A stretch of 58,707 bases of DNA, taken from positions 1-58,707 of the forward strand of contig JAFWZN010000070.1 in NCBI GenBank assembly GCA_017522345.1. Reading direction: 5' to 3'. Made by a program: the position numbers and the translations under genes. Under the pieces are notes generated by a model that had not been told where the DNA came from, ran no database searches, and saw only the letters and a program-made list of their open reading frames with translations. Origin of the DNA: Clostridia bacterium. Its GTDB lineage: Bacteria > Bacillota > Clostridia > Christensenellales > Aristaeellaceae. Positions 24,219 to 34,200 of the stretch are shown here, in pieces (the first letter of the stretch is position 1; each line of letters opens with the position of its first letter).

Positions 24219-25543
24219 ATCTTATAGATATCGTCATATCCCTGTACCCTTTCATAGTTACATTATTGTATCTGTGCACTTTTGCCATAGCGATTTTTGC
24301 GTATTTTGCACGCGCTTTTATGCTTTATACAGGAAACAGGCGGTTTGACAATTTTCTTTTCGGGCCGATCTTTAAGATAGATGAAAACAAGAAACACATA
24401 GGGCGAATATGCCTTTTTGTGTTTCTTGCGTTTTTATTATCGAGAATACTCATTCTGCTGATTGGTCAGATCGGATTCATGCTGGAAGGCAAAACAACCC
24501 ATCTGTACGATTACAGGGAATTTATTTTTAGTCAATGGGATGCGCCGCATTATATCGGTATTGCGGAAAACGGCTATGTGAACGAGGGCGACGCGCGGCT
24601 TCACATCGTGTTCTATCCGCTTTATCCGTTTCTTGTTCGGCTCATAAATTTGATTACAGGCAAGTCTTTTCTTTCATCGGCGATTCTTTCGAATTTTTGC
24701 CTTCTTGCCGGCGGCGTATTTTTGTATCTATTAACCTTTGACGCTTACGGCGCAAAGATTGCCCGCGCATCCGTCCTCCTTTTCATGTTTTCTATGGGCG
24801 CGGTATTTTTCTCTATTCCCTATACCGAATCGCTGTTTTTTCTTCTTACGGTGTCATGCGTCTATTTCGCCCGAAAACGCCGCTTTTACCTCGCGATTTT
24901 ATTAGGCGCTCTTTCTTCGCTTACACGGCTTCCTGGCGCGATAACGGCCGTTTGCGTGTTTTTTGAGATGATCCGATCGCGCCTTGGATATATAAGGCGA
25001 ATCGGCGAAGAAAACACAAGATTAAAGCGCGCATTCATTGTGTCAGGCGAAGCATTTTTCAAATGCCTCTTTATCCTTTTGGGCTTTTGCGCGTACTTAA
25101 TCATCAACAAAGCCGTCACCGGCGACGCGTTCAAATTTCTGGAGTACCAGAAAAACCATTGGGGTCAGGAAGCCGGCAATCTCTACAAAACGTGCGAATA
25201 TTCGATACGGTATCTTTTCTATCCTTTTGAAAAATGGTATCAGATGGGCGTGTATCTGCCGCAATGCGCCGCGATTCTTTTTAGCGTGCTTGTTTTGTTT
25301 TTCTCAAAAAAGGCTGCGCATCCATCCGACCTTGCCTACGCTGTAGTCTATGTTTTCGTAACGCTCTCGCCTACGATGCTAATCAGCGGACCAAGGTATA
25401 TCAGCGCGATGTATCCCCTATATCCGTTGGCCGCGGTCATTATGAACAAAAACCGCGTTTCAAGAATCCTGATTATAATTGTTTGGGCTTTATTCTTTGT
25501 GTACTCAAGCTATATGTTCTTGGTTAAATGGACGTATCTGTAA
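24215..25543 (+). CDS. PIG-V-like membrane mannosyltransferase
   Basis: A 442-residue polytopic protein with about 10 hydrophobic segments. The segment FSQWDAPHYIGIAENGY (about residues 107-123) fits the WD-x2-HY-x2-IA-x2-GY signature of the PIG-V/GPI mannosyltransferase II family (GT76), which uses lipid-linked mannose; FYPLYPFLVRL and the SIPYTESLFFLL segment are further family features. Bacterial members probably glycosylate an envelope lipid or glycan on the outer face of the membrane; the acceptor is unknown. ATG 24215 overlaps the preceding stop (ATGA) and has AAAGG upstream. It closes the c-di-AMP operon, ahead of a strong bidirectional hairpin. Confidence 0.88.
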   Translation: MNLIDIVISLYPFIVTLLYLCTFAIAIFAYFARAFMLYTGNRRFDNFLFGPIFKIDENKKHIGRICLFVFLAFLLSRILILLIGQIGFMLEGKTTHLYDYREFIFSQWDAPHYIGIAENGYVNEGDARLHIVFYPLYPFLVRLINLITGKSFLSSAILSNFCLLAGGVFLYLLTFDAYGAKIARASVLLFMFSMGAVFFSIPYTESLFFLLTVSCVYFARKRRFYLAILLGALSSLTRLPGAITAVCVFFEMIRSRLGYIRRIGEENTRLKRAFIVSGEAFFKCLFILLGFCAYLIINKAVTGDAFKFLEYQKNHWGQEAGNLYKTCEYSIRYLFYPFEKWYQMGVYLPQCAAILFSVLVLFFSKKAAHPSDLAYAVVYVFVTLSPTMLISGPRYISAMYPLYPLAAVIMNKNRVSRILIIIVWALFFVYSSYMFLVKWTYL

Positions 25544-25546
25544 TGG

Positions 25547-25590
25547 AAAACGAGCCTTCACGGCGTTTTATTTGCCTGAAGGCTCGTTTT
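25547..25590. terminator. Bidirectional terminator between mannosyltransferase and histidine kinase genes
   Basis: A perfect 14-bp stem (25547-25560 with 25577-25590) with TTTT at both 3' ends. The 3' coding end of the histidine kinase, including its stop codon at 25568-25570, lies inside the hairpin, so the last seven residues are encoded by one arm and loop. Confidence 0.85.
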
Positions 25591-26449
25591 CTGTGCGCTT
25601 TGGAAGCTCTATTATGAATTTTGTAATTGCGCTTTGCGAATCCACGAACAGCTGACCGCCTGCGGACGCAACAATTTCCGAAACGATTGAAAGCCCCATG
25701 CCTCTTTCGGTTCCTTTCGTGGAATATCCGGCGGCGAATATCCGTCCAAGCGCATCCTGATCAATCGCCGGACCGTTATTGGACACTGTCATGCGATAAT
25801 GCGAGGCGTTTTCCTCAAACGACAGCCGAATCAGCCCATCGCTTTGGCCGACCAATGCGTCAAACGCATTGTCGATAAGATTAGAAAGTGCCCTTGAGAT
25901 TTCGTAAGGCGTAAGCGGCAGGCGATCAAGAGGCGTGGAAACGTTCACCACGAAAGCAATTCCCGCCTCCTCCGCATCGTTTGATTTTGCGGCGATCAAC
26001 GCGTTGACGGCGGGATATGACGTTTTCAGAATTTTGCTGACCTTATTCAAATCCGTATGAACGCGCTCTATGTAATCAATCGCTTCCTTAGGCTCGTTAA
26101 GCTCTAAAAGCGAGTAAATTACCTGCAGATGATTCATAAAATCATGCCGCTGCTTCCGCATTTCGGTGTTCAGAAGCGTAAGATGATCAATGGAATCCTC
26201 AAGCATGTCGTTATGCTCGTCCAATGCGCGCGTTCGCACGGCTTCCCGGATATCAAGAATTGCGCCGGATGCGTTAACGACAAGAACTGAGATCAGCAAA
26301 ACGCGCATGGAGACGCTGTTGATCAGTTCCGGTGAAAAAAGGAGAATACCTGATATGAACAGGGCGGACGCGATCTGCGCGGAATTGACCAGTATCGCCA
26401 TCAAAGACAGCTTCCTGAAATTGATGCTGTCTGACGTCAATCGTCGCAT
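25568..26449 (-). CDS. Spo0B/GHKL-type sensor histidine kinase, orphan
   Basis: A 293-residue kinase. Two hydrophobic segments at residues 14-38 and 47-62 form a short membrane anchor without a large external sensor. The phospho-acceptor region is KQRHDFMNHLQVIYSLLEL, the alpha-helical Spo0B-like dimer type in which the first His is phosphorylated. The ATPase domain shows NLIDNAFDA (N box), GPAID, and G-rich ERGMGLSIVSEIV. No response regulator lies nearby, although such kinases are usually paired with a LytTR or other regulator. AAAGGAG precedes ATG 26449. It is the last gene of the yqeK-rsfS-dppA unit, 14 bp after dppA. Confidence 0.93.
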   Translation of the reverse strand: MRRLTSDSINFRKLSLMAILVNSAQIASALFISGILLFSPELINSVSMRVLLISVLVVNASGAILDIREAVRTRALDEHNDMLEDSIDHLTLLNTEMRKQRHDFMNHLQVIYSLLELNEPKEAIDYIERVHTDLNKVSKILKTSYPAVNALIAAKSNDAEEAGIAFVVNVSTPLDRLPLTPYEISRALSNLIDNAFDALVGQSDGLIRLSFEENASHYRMTVSNNGPAIDQDALGRIFAAGYSTKGTERGMGLSIVSEIVASAGGQLFVDSQSAITKFIIELPKRTENEPSGK

Positions 26450-26463
26450 GCTTATTTTCTCCT

Positions 26464-27261
26464 TTAAAGTACCCAGTAAATAAATTTCAGAACATCCATA
26501 TAGTCGTCCGCGTCGAATTCAACCGTATAAACGCCGGTCTGCCTGCAGCCGGGATACCATTTTGCGCCGGATGCTTTCATATGCTTTTTGAAACAGATTT
26601 CCACATTAAAGCGCTCGGGCAGAGGAAATAAGCAGTCCTTTTTGTCTGCCTTCATGGCTTTTTCGGCGCTTTCGCGGATGGCCTTTACAGCGGCGTTCGG
26701 GTGAATGGAAACGCTGCCCGCGCCGAAGCCCTCGCTCACCGGAACTACGGTTGTTCCCGGGCACTTGGTTTTCATCCAGTCGCAAAGCCCTTTGTCGCCC
26801 GTTACCATGTATACGGGGATTCCGAGATACGCAGCCGTCATGCTGTTCAGCATTAGCTCAGAGCAAATTTCGCCGTTGATTTTCACGTACATGTTCTGCG
26901 TGTTCATGGTGTGAGACAAGGGATTTGTGTTCATTCCAGCCGCTGAATGATAGCCGGTAAAAAACACGCCGTCGAAGCTTTCGTCGAGCCCCGCCATCAT
27001 CGAAAAGGGATGCCTTCCCCATTCTCTGAAAATGCGGACGTTTTCGGGAAGCAATTCGGGATTGATGTTTCGCGCGGAATCGTGCGCATCCTTTACAAAG
27101 ATTTCCTTAGCGCCCGCTGCGTTTGCGCCCTCGCAGGCTGCGGCAACTTCTCTTGACATCTGCTGGGAAAAATGGCCGTAACCATCCTTCCCCTTTTCGG
27201 TTTCGTCCCAATGGACGATTCCTGCAGTACCCTCCATGTCGGACGAGATAAAAATTTTCAT
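26464..27261 (-). CDS. dppA: M55 family D-aminopeptidase (DppA-like)
   Basis: A 265-residue zinc peptidase of family M55. The metal ligands of B. subtilis DppA can be matched: Asp8 and Glu10 in SSDMEGTAG, His60 in VKDAHDSARNI, His105 in TGYHSAAG and Glu131 in NGEICSEL. DppA is a self-compartmentalised decamer that releases D-amino acids, such as D-Ala from dipeptides, and is thought to help use cell-wall peptides. No dpp transporter genes flank it. AAGGAG precedes ATG 27261. It is co-directional with rsfS, 13 bp away, and with the histidine kinase. Confidence 0.93.
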   Translation of the reverse strand: MKIFISSDMEGTAGIVHWDETEKGKDGYGHFSQQMSREVAAACEGANAAGAKEIFVKDAHDSARNINPELLPENVRIFREWGRHPFSMMAGLDESFDGVFFTGYHSAAGMNTNPLSHTMNTQNMYVKINGEICSELMLNSMTAAYLGIPVYMVTGDKGLCDWMKTKCPGTTVVPVSEGFGAGSVSIHPNAAVKAIRESAEKAMKADKKDCLFPLPERFNVEICFKKHMKASGAKWYPGCRQTGVYTVEFDADDYMDVLKFIYWVL

Positions 27262-27274
27262 GGAAGCTTTCTCC

Positions 27275-27646
27275 TTATTTCGCCTGCTCCTCTACGGAAA
27301 CAAATTCAACCACATTCGTTCCGTCGTTCCAGAGACGTTCGATGTTGTAAAACTGTCTCTCTTCAGGGTGGAAAAGGTGCACGATGACGCTTGCATAATC
27401 CAATACAATCCAGCGGGAATCGCGAACGCCGTCGTTTCTGCGCGGGAAAACGTTCTTCTCCGCCAACTTATCGGTAACTTCCTCATAAAGCGTGTGAACC
27501 GCCTGCGCGCTCCTTCCGGAAGCGATGACGAAATAATCGGTGATGGATGTTAAATGGTCGACCTTCAGAATCGTGATATTTTCGGCCTTTTTGTTATCAA
27601 GAATGCCCGAAATGTTCATTGCGAGTTCATAGGGGTTATTGATCAT
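27275..27646 (-). CDS. rsfS: Ribosome silencing factor RsfS
   Basis: A 123-residue RsfS/Iojap protein that binds ribosomal protein uL14 and blocks subunit joining when nutrients are short. The family blocks are present: DHLTSITDYFVIASGRSAQAV, RNDGVRDSRWIVLDYASVIVHLF and a C-terminal FYNIERLW. Length is normal. GGAGGAG precedes ATG 27646, which overlaps the yqeK stop by 4 bp. The yqeK-rsfS pair is the standard order; nadD, which usually comes before them, is absent here. Confidence 0.96.
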   Translation of the reverse strand: MINNPYELAMNISGILDNKKAENITILKVDHLTSITDYFVIASGRSAQAVHTLYEEVTDKLAEKNVFPRRNDGVRDSRWIVLDYASVIVHLFHPEERQFYNIERLWNDGTNVVEFVSVEEQAK

Positions 27647-28209
27647 ATGAGCTCCTCCGTATCATTAATCATTTTGACGGTTGTCGGGTGTGCTTTGCCG
27701 CCGCAGGAAACGACGTATCCCATGGACAATTCCGCGCATTTTTTTAAAGCGGCAAGAAGATTCGTTTCAGCCAGTTTCCTTGCTTCTTCAAGCCCGTTAA
27801 AAGGCTTTCTTCCGGGCTCGATAAAGTCGGCTACAAAGACGATTGCATCCAGCTTTGTCGGGCGCTGGCAACCGATGGTATGAGAGCGAATTGCGTGCAG
27901 GATATCGGGATCGGATATCCCGTACAGCCGCTTTGCAGCCGCCGCCCCCGCGGGCGCATGAAGAACGGCCGGCGCGGAAATTTCAAATTCATCCGGTGGG
28001 AACCCTTCTTCATTTGAAATCTCAATCATTTCATGCACGTCCATTCGCTTGGCTGCGTCGTGCAGAAGCGCAGCGATGCACGCCTTTTGATCGTCTGCCC
28101 CGTGAAGAATCGCAAGCTCCTTCGCACTTTCAATTACGCCCAACGTATGAAGATACCGGGATTCGGATATGGACGACTGCAAAAGGCGCTTCATTTCGTT
28201 TATTTCCAT
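27643..28209 (-). CDS. yqeK: HD-domain hydrolase YqeK, likely Ap4A hydrolase
   Basis: A 188-residue HD-superfamily protein. The HD dyad is in ALLHDAAK, with a preceding HTLGVIESA segment whose His is a metal ligand, a later HAPAGA block, and IRSHTIGCQ with a terminal Asp in FVADFIEPGRK. YqeK proteins split diadenosine tetraphosphate symmetrically into two ADP. ATG 28209 has AAAGGAGGCGG upstream; the longer frame to 28227 lacks a site. It heads the yqeK-rsfS-dppA-kinase cluster, divergent from an unknown membrane protein. Confidence 0.94.
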   Translation of the reverse strand: MEINEMKRLLQSSISESRYLHTLGVIESAKELAILHGADDQKACIAALLHDAAKRMDVHEMIEISNEEGFPPDEFEISAPAVLHAPAGAAAAKRLYGISDPDILHAIRSHTIGCQRPTKLDAIVFVADFIEPGRKPFNGLEEARKLAETNLLAALKKCAELSMGYVVSCGGKAHPTTVKMINDTEELI

Positions 28210-28315
28210 AATCCGCCTCCTTTTCACAACTATTATACACTAAAATGCCTTGTTTTACAATGAATAATTGCATTTCTCATGTTCAATACTGATAAAAAAT
28301 CGCAGGAGTAAAAAC

Positions 28316-29104
28316 ATGGGAAAATATCTGGACACTTTTTCGTTTTCGCTATCATCGTTTCTGATTATGTTTACGCTTTTATCGTTTACAGAAAAAGACA
28401 TTCGGCTAATTGGCGTTCTGTCCGCTGTGACGGCGTTTTTAGTCGGAGTTATCGTTCATTGGGTTTTAAAAAGGACGCCGATTCTGAAATTCAGAAGGCG
28501 AAGAAACGAATCCGAGAAGAAAATCAAAGCGCTTATTTACATGGATGAAAACGACGCGCTTAACAGCGTGTATGGTCTTCTTTCACAAAAATATCGCCTG
28601 AAAGACTCGATCCTTAATGCGGGATGTATGCTTTTTAAAGAGGGCGAGCACGAAACCCGGTATGCGCTTGTGGTTATAAGAAAATTTAAGGTTTCCCCGG
28701 ATGATATTCTGTCTAAATGGCGAGAAATCAAAAAGAATATGTCTTTAGAGAAAATTGTTTTTGCGATCCCGGGAAAGAGCGATCCCGATGTCAAGCTTAT
28801 GCCGATAAAGCTTGCGTCTCCAGACGTTATGATATTGGACAAAATTCGTCTTAAAAAGCTTTTGCGGAAATATGATTTTGAAATCACAACGCACGCTTTA
28901 AGAAAACGCATAAAGTTCAAACAAAGAGTCAAGGCGTTTATAAGCAGAAAAAGAGCGGTTCGCTATATTGCATACGCTCTTTTACTGACGGTAAACTATA
29001 TTTTGTTTGGATCAATCCTCTATCTGATCTTCGCTTCCTTGCTGGGTTTTGCCGGTGTGTTCAGCTTTCTTTCGGAAAATGAAAGCGAGTTTTTATCCGA
29101 TTAA
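28316..29104 (+). CDS. Membrane protein with central cytoplasmic domain, unknown
   Basis: A 262-residue protein not recognised with certainty. Two transmembrane segments lie near residues 8-28 and 33-51, two more at about 218-240 and 243-255, and between them is a soluble domain of about 150 residues. That domain, with LIYMDENDALNSVYGLLSQKY, ALVVIRKF and KIVFAIPGKSD, alternates strands and helices in a way that recalls restriction-endonuclease-like folds found in membrane proteins, but I cannot point to a catalytic triad with confidence. ATG 28316 has CAGGAG upstream. It sits alone on the plus strand between yqeK and yhbY, and its stop overlaps the yhbY stop (TTAA). Confidence 0.75.
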   Translation: MGKYLDTFSFSLSSFLIMFTLLSFTEKDIRLIGVLSAVTAFLVGVIVHWVLKRTPILKFRRRRNESEKKIKALIYMDENDALNSVYGLLSQKYRLKDSILNAGCMLFKEGEHETRYALVVIRKFKVSPDDILSKWREIKKNMSLEKIVFAIPGKSDPDVKLMPIKLASPDVMILDKIRLKKLLRKYDFEITTHALRKRIKFKQRVKAFISRKRAVRYIAYALLLTVNYILFGSILYLIFASLLGFAGVFSFLSENESEFLSD

Positions 29105-29397
29105 AGAAGCGCGTTAAGATCGATGGTTTTGTGCTCGCGGGATTCTCTGTAGATGACAAAGCGGTTGCCGATGACCTGTACGGGCTCGGCGTGCACCTTT
29201 TCGCAAAGCTCCTCGCAGGCTTCGCGCGCGGTGTAGGGCGCGTTGCGCTGTACGGCAACCTTGATCAGCTCTCTTGCTTCCAGCGCGTCATAGGCTTGTT
29301 TTAAGAGGGTTGGGCCAATGCCCTCTTTTCCGATGTGAAGAATCGGCTGAAGCATCGCGCCCATGGATCGAAGACCGGCTCTCTGCTTGGTAGTCAT
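29101..29397 (-). CDS. yhbY: CRS1/YhbY-family RNA-binding protein
   Basis: A 98-residue single CRM-domain protein that binds RNA and associates with pre-50S ribosomes. The family motif appears as ILHIGKEGIGPTLLKQAYDALEARELIKV in two adjoining parts, with the signature GxxG replaced by GKEG and a following VQVIGNRFVIYR strand pair. GGAGG precedes ATG 29397. It lies 17 bp after obg in the usual obg-yhbY order. The stop codon shares bases with that of the convergent membrane-protein gene. Confidence 0.95.
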   Translation of the reverse strand: MTTKQRAGLRSMGAMLQPILHIGKEGIGPTLLKQAYDALEARELIKVAVQRNAPYTAREACEELCEKVHAEPVQVIGNRFVIYRESREHKTIDLNALL

Positions 29398-29414
29398 AGT
29401 CTGTATCCTCCGTA

Positions 29415-31324
<1,910 letters not shown>

Positions 31325-31411
31325 TTGTATCTCCTTAATCGTAAGCTCATATATTATATACAGCGAATGTTTTTTCCGATACATGATCCGTGTAAAAAGT
31401 TCTCTCAAGTT

Positions 31412-31675
31412 TCATAAAACGGACAATCTGCCGCGCCCCAGCGACGGATCTACTCGGTATAACCCGATGAGATTTGCATTCTTTTCGCGTGAAACAATTC
31501 TTTTCACATTTGCAGCGTCATTTATATTAAACCGCACGGAAAGGCCGCAGCCTGCGGATATTTCTCTCGGTGTGGAAACAACGCTCGATGAAATCCCGTT
31601 TCTTCTTAAAAGGTCGTTAATTTTCATGACCTGCTGGCGGGATCTGTAAGCGGCGACTCCATAGGATTGATCCAT
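31412..31675 (-). CDS. DUF3343 protein, putative persulfide/selenium carrier
   Basis: An 87-residue DUF3343 protein. The family signature is the segment around STPREISAGCGLSVRF (about residues 34-49), where the conserved Cys is proposed to carry sulfur or selenium in TusA/YedF-associated systems. No membrane segment. GGGAGG precedes ATG 31675. It is divergent from, and about 90 bp away from, a SufS-like aminotransferase; this pairing recurs in Clostridia and points to a donor-carrier relation. It may be co-transcribed with nth downstream. Confidence 0.87.
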   Translation of the reverse strand: MDQSYGVAAYRSRQQVMKINDLLRRNGISSSVVSTPREISAGCGLSVRFNINDAANVKRIVSREKNANLIGLYRVDPSLGRGRLSVL

Positions 31676-31765
31676 ACCTCATCCTCCCATCATAGTTCCC
31701 GGCTTTCGCCAGTATTCTATAGTACGTGAGAAAGGGAAAGCGGGTGCGTCGAAAGGATGATGGAT

Positions 31766-32923
31766 ATGAACGAAATATACTTGGATCATGCCGCTACAAG
31801 CCATCCAAAGCCGAAAGAGGTTATTTCGGCGGTTGTAAAGGCTTTGAGCGAAGGTAATGCGAACCCTGGAAGAAGCGGCTATCCAAGGGCAATTCAGGCG
31901 TCAAACACGATTTTTGAAGCTCGACGAGCGCTTTCAGAGATTTTAAACGCAAATGACCCAATGGAGATTGCCTTTACATACAATTGCACCGATGCGATCA
32001 ATCTTGCAATCAAGGGTACGGTCCCAAAGGGCGGACATGTGATTGTATCAGCGCTTGAACACAATTCCGTTTTGAGAGTATTGGGCGAAATGAAAAGAGC
32101 GTGCGAAATTGAGATGGAGATCGTTTTTCCAAAGAAAAACGGCTATATCGATCCCAAGGAATACCTTAAGCGAGTAAAAAGAAATACGGCTTTAATGATC
32201 CTGACGCATGCGTCGAACGTAACCGGCGCGATACAGCCGGTTGATGCGATCGGCTGTATCGCAAAGTCGATGGGCATTCCCTTTCTGATTGACGGCGCGC
32301 AGGCTGCCGGCGAAACGGAAACCGACGTTCAAAAGCACAAATGCGATCTTTATGCGTTTGCCGGGCATAAGGGGCTTCTCGGTCCGCAAGGCACGGGAGG
32401 ATTATATGTAAAAAGCGGATGTTTATTAAAACCGTTTCGCGTGGGCGGCACGGGCAGCGCATCGGAAAGCATTTACCAGCCTTACGACGTTCCCGACCGC
32501 TATGAGGCGGGCACGATGAATCTTCCGGGAATTTCGGGGCTTTTGGAAGGAGCGAAATACGCTTTCAAACACAAAAAGGAAATTTACGAGAAAATTCGCT
32601 TTCTGACCGACGCTTTGTACGAGGGCCTTTCATCAATCAGAGACGTCACAATTTATACGCCTCCAAACGCAGCCTTCCGAACCGGCGTAATCAGCTTCAA
32701 TATCGGCGACATGAGCTCGCAGGACGCAGCCCAGCAGCTATACGAAAGCGGTTTCTGCATTCGCAGCGGACTTCATTGCGCGCCTTACGCTCATGCATTT
32801 TTGAATACGCAATCGCGCGGGGCGGTTCGCGCAAGCGTTGGATACTCAAACACATTTTATGAGATAGAATCCTTTATAGAAAGCGTCTATCTTCTTTCAA
32901 AAACGCAGGGGCCGACACGATAA
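31766..32923 (+). CDS. Cysteine desulfurase-like class V aminotransferase (SufS/CsdA type)
   Basis: A 385-residue PLP enzyme. The start IYLDHAATSHPKP matches cysteine desulfurases. ASNVTGAIQP and DGAQAAGE are the cofactor-contact blocks, and the PLP-binding Lys is in FAGHKGLLGPQGTGGLY. Near the C-terminus RSGLHCAPYAH carries the Cys that receives the persulfide, in the group II context. The likely reaction is cysteine to alanine plus enzyme-bound persulfide, possibly handed to the divergent DUF3343 protein; selenocysteine lyase is an alternative. ATG 31766 is preferred among clustered ATGs (31757, 31760) because of its spacing from AAAGG. No Suf scaffold genes are adjacent. Confidence 0.92.
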   Translation: MNEIYLDHAATSHPKPKEVISAVVKALSEGNANPGRSGYPRAIQASNTIFEARRALSEILNANDPMEIAFTYNCTDAINLAIKGTVPKGGHVIVSALEHNSVLRVLGEMKRACEIEMEIVFPKKNGYIDPKEYLKRVKRNTALMILTHASNVTGAIQPVDAIGCIAKSMGIPFLIDGAQAAGETETDVQKHKCDLYAFAGHKGLLGPQGTGGLYVKSGCLLKPFRVGGTGSASESIYQPYDVPDRYEAGTMNLPGISGLLEGAKYAFKHKKEIYEKIRFLTDALYEGLSSIRDVTIYTPPNAAFRTGVISFNIGDMSSQDAAQQLYESGFCIRSGLHCAPYAHAFLNTQSRGAVRASVGYSNTFYEIESFIESVYLLSKTQGPTR

Positions 32924-32935
32924 TGCCGGTCCCTG
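32906..32935. terminator. Convergent terminator hairpin
   Basis: A 12-bp stem (32906-32917 with 32924-32935, one mismatch and one G-U pair) with a 6-base loop covers the stop codon of the SufS-like gene and lies next to the stop of the convergent S41 protease. A T-rich tail follows on plus. Confidence 0.6.
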
Positions 32936-32940
32936 TTCGT

Positions 32941-34176
32941 TTATTCCGCCTTCTCGGCGATCATTTTTTTGACCTGATCGAAAGCAGCCTTCAGCTGGTT
33001 GTCGTTTTCCATATCAGGCGTGTAGATGGAAGGATCGTAATCTTCCGAGAGCTCTACCACAATATCGGGCTGAATGCCGACCTCATGGATATTTCGGCCG
33101 GTCGGCGTATAGTAGGCTTCGATCGTCAGCTGCATGCCCGCGCCGTCGGACGGGAATGTGTGAACCTGCTGAACGATTCCTTTTCCGAAGGTATTTGTGC
33201 CCATTACGACGCCCATTTTGTAATCCTGAATGGCGGCGGTAAACACCTCGGAGGCGCTGGCGGTCATTTCGTTTACCAGAACTACCATGGGCAGCCCATA
33301 GGCATATTCGTTGGAATAATGGTTCTGTCTGTCGCCGTAACGATCCTCAGTGTACATTATCAGTCCTTCCGGCACCATAAGGTCGGTGATGTTCAAGCAT
33401 GTATACAATTCACCGCCGGTATTGGAACGGACGTCGAAGATAACGCCCTTGACTTCGGCGTCGTTAAACGCGCGAAGCGCTTCCTTTACGCCTGTAAAAG
33501 CGTCTCCGAGGAATTCGTAGAGGATAATATAGCCGACGTCGTCAAAAATATAGTACTCGACGCGGTTGATGTTAACTTTTCCGCGCATAACAGAGAAGGT
33601 GAGCTTCTCGCCTTTTCGGGAAACCGTAATTTCAACCGTGGTTCCGTCTTCGCCCTTTACGAGCGAAACGGCATTGTTTAAATCCTCGTTCGTCTTTGCG
33701 CTTACGGGCGTTCCGTTTACATGCGTGATAACGTCTCCGGCGAGAAGACCGGCCTTCATTGCACAGCTATCCTTAAATACGCGGTTTACGCACAGACCGC
33801 CTTCCTTATCTGAGGAAACCAGTATGCCTATGCCGGAATACTTGCCGGCATGATTTTCAAGGCTTTCCGTCATTTCGTCGGGCGTATAGTAAAAGGTATA
33901 CGGATCGTCAAGGCTTGCGAGCATACCGTCAATAGCTCCTTGAATGAGCGTATCGGAATCGACTTCCTTATAATAATTGCTCATGAGGATTTGGTATACT
34001 TCATTAAGTCTTGTGTAACGCTTTTCAAATTCCTTATCGCCGCCAAAGATAATCTCGGTGGCGTTTGCGTCAATTCTTGTAACAGAGAGCGTAATCGCGG
34101 CGGTCATCGTGATTACAATCAACAATGATATGCATACCGATAACACCGCAACAGCGTTTTTTGAAAGATATTTCAT
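32941..34176 (-). CDS. S41 family C-terminal processing peptidase (CtpA-like)
   Basis: A 411-residue exported serine protease. One N-terminal transmembrane anchor (about 9-31) is followed by a helical region, a PDZ domain (about 118-205, with GIGILVSSDKEGG and DVITHVNGTPV) and the S41 core. The catalytic Ser is in EMTASASEVF, and the Lys is in FGKGIVQ about 25 residues later. Such proteases process cell-wall enzymes or signalling proteins; in sporulating relatives one cleaves SpoIVFA, which cannot be decided here. AGGAG precedes ATG 34176, 24 bp after the PucR-like regulator gene, so the two probably form an operon. Confidence 0.95.
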   Translation of the reverse strand: MKYLSKNAVAVLSVCISLLIVITMTAAITLSVTRIDANATEIIFGGDKEFEKRYTRLNEVYQILMSNYYKEVDSDTLIQGAIDGMLASLDDPYTFYYTPDEMTESLENHAGKYSGIGILVSSDKEGGLCVNRVFKDSCAMKAGLLAGDVITHVNGTPVSAKTNEDLNNAVSLVKGEDGTTVEITVSRKGEKLTFSVMRGKVNINRVEYYIFDDVGYIILYEFLGDAFTGVKEALRAFNDAEVKGVIFDVRSNTGGELYTCLNITDLMVPEGLIMYTEDRYGDRQNHYSNEYAYGLPMVVLVNEMTASASEVFTAAIQDYKMGVVMGTNTFGKGIVQQVHTFPSDGAGMQLTIEAYYTPTGRNIHEVGIQPDIVVELSEDYDPSIYTPDMENDNQLKAAFDQVKKMIAEKAE

Positions 34177-34200
34177 AGAATTCTCCTGGCCAAATGCAAT

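Noticed and set aside
32923..33681. A 252-codon plus-strand ORF opposite the S41 protease
   Set aside because: No Shine-Dalgarno site and fully inside a clear protease gene; mirror-frame artefact.
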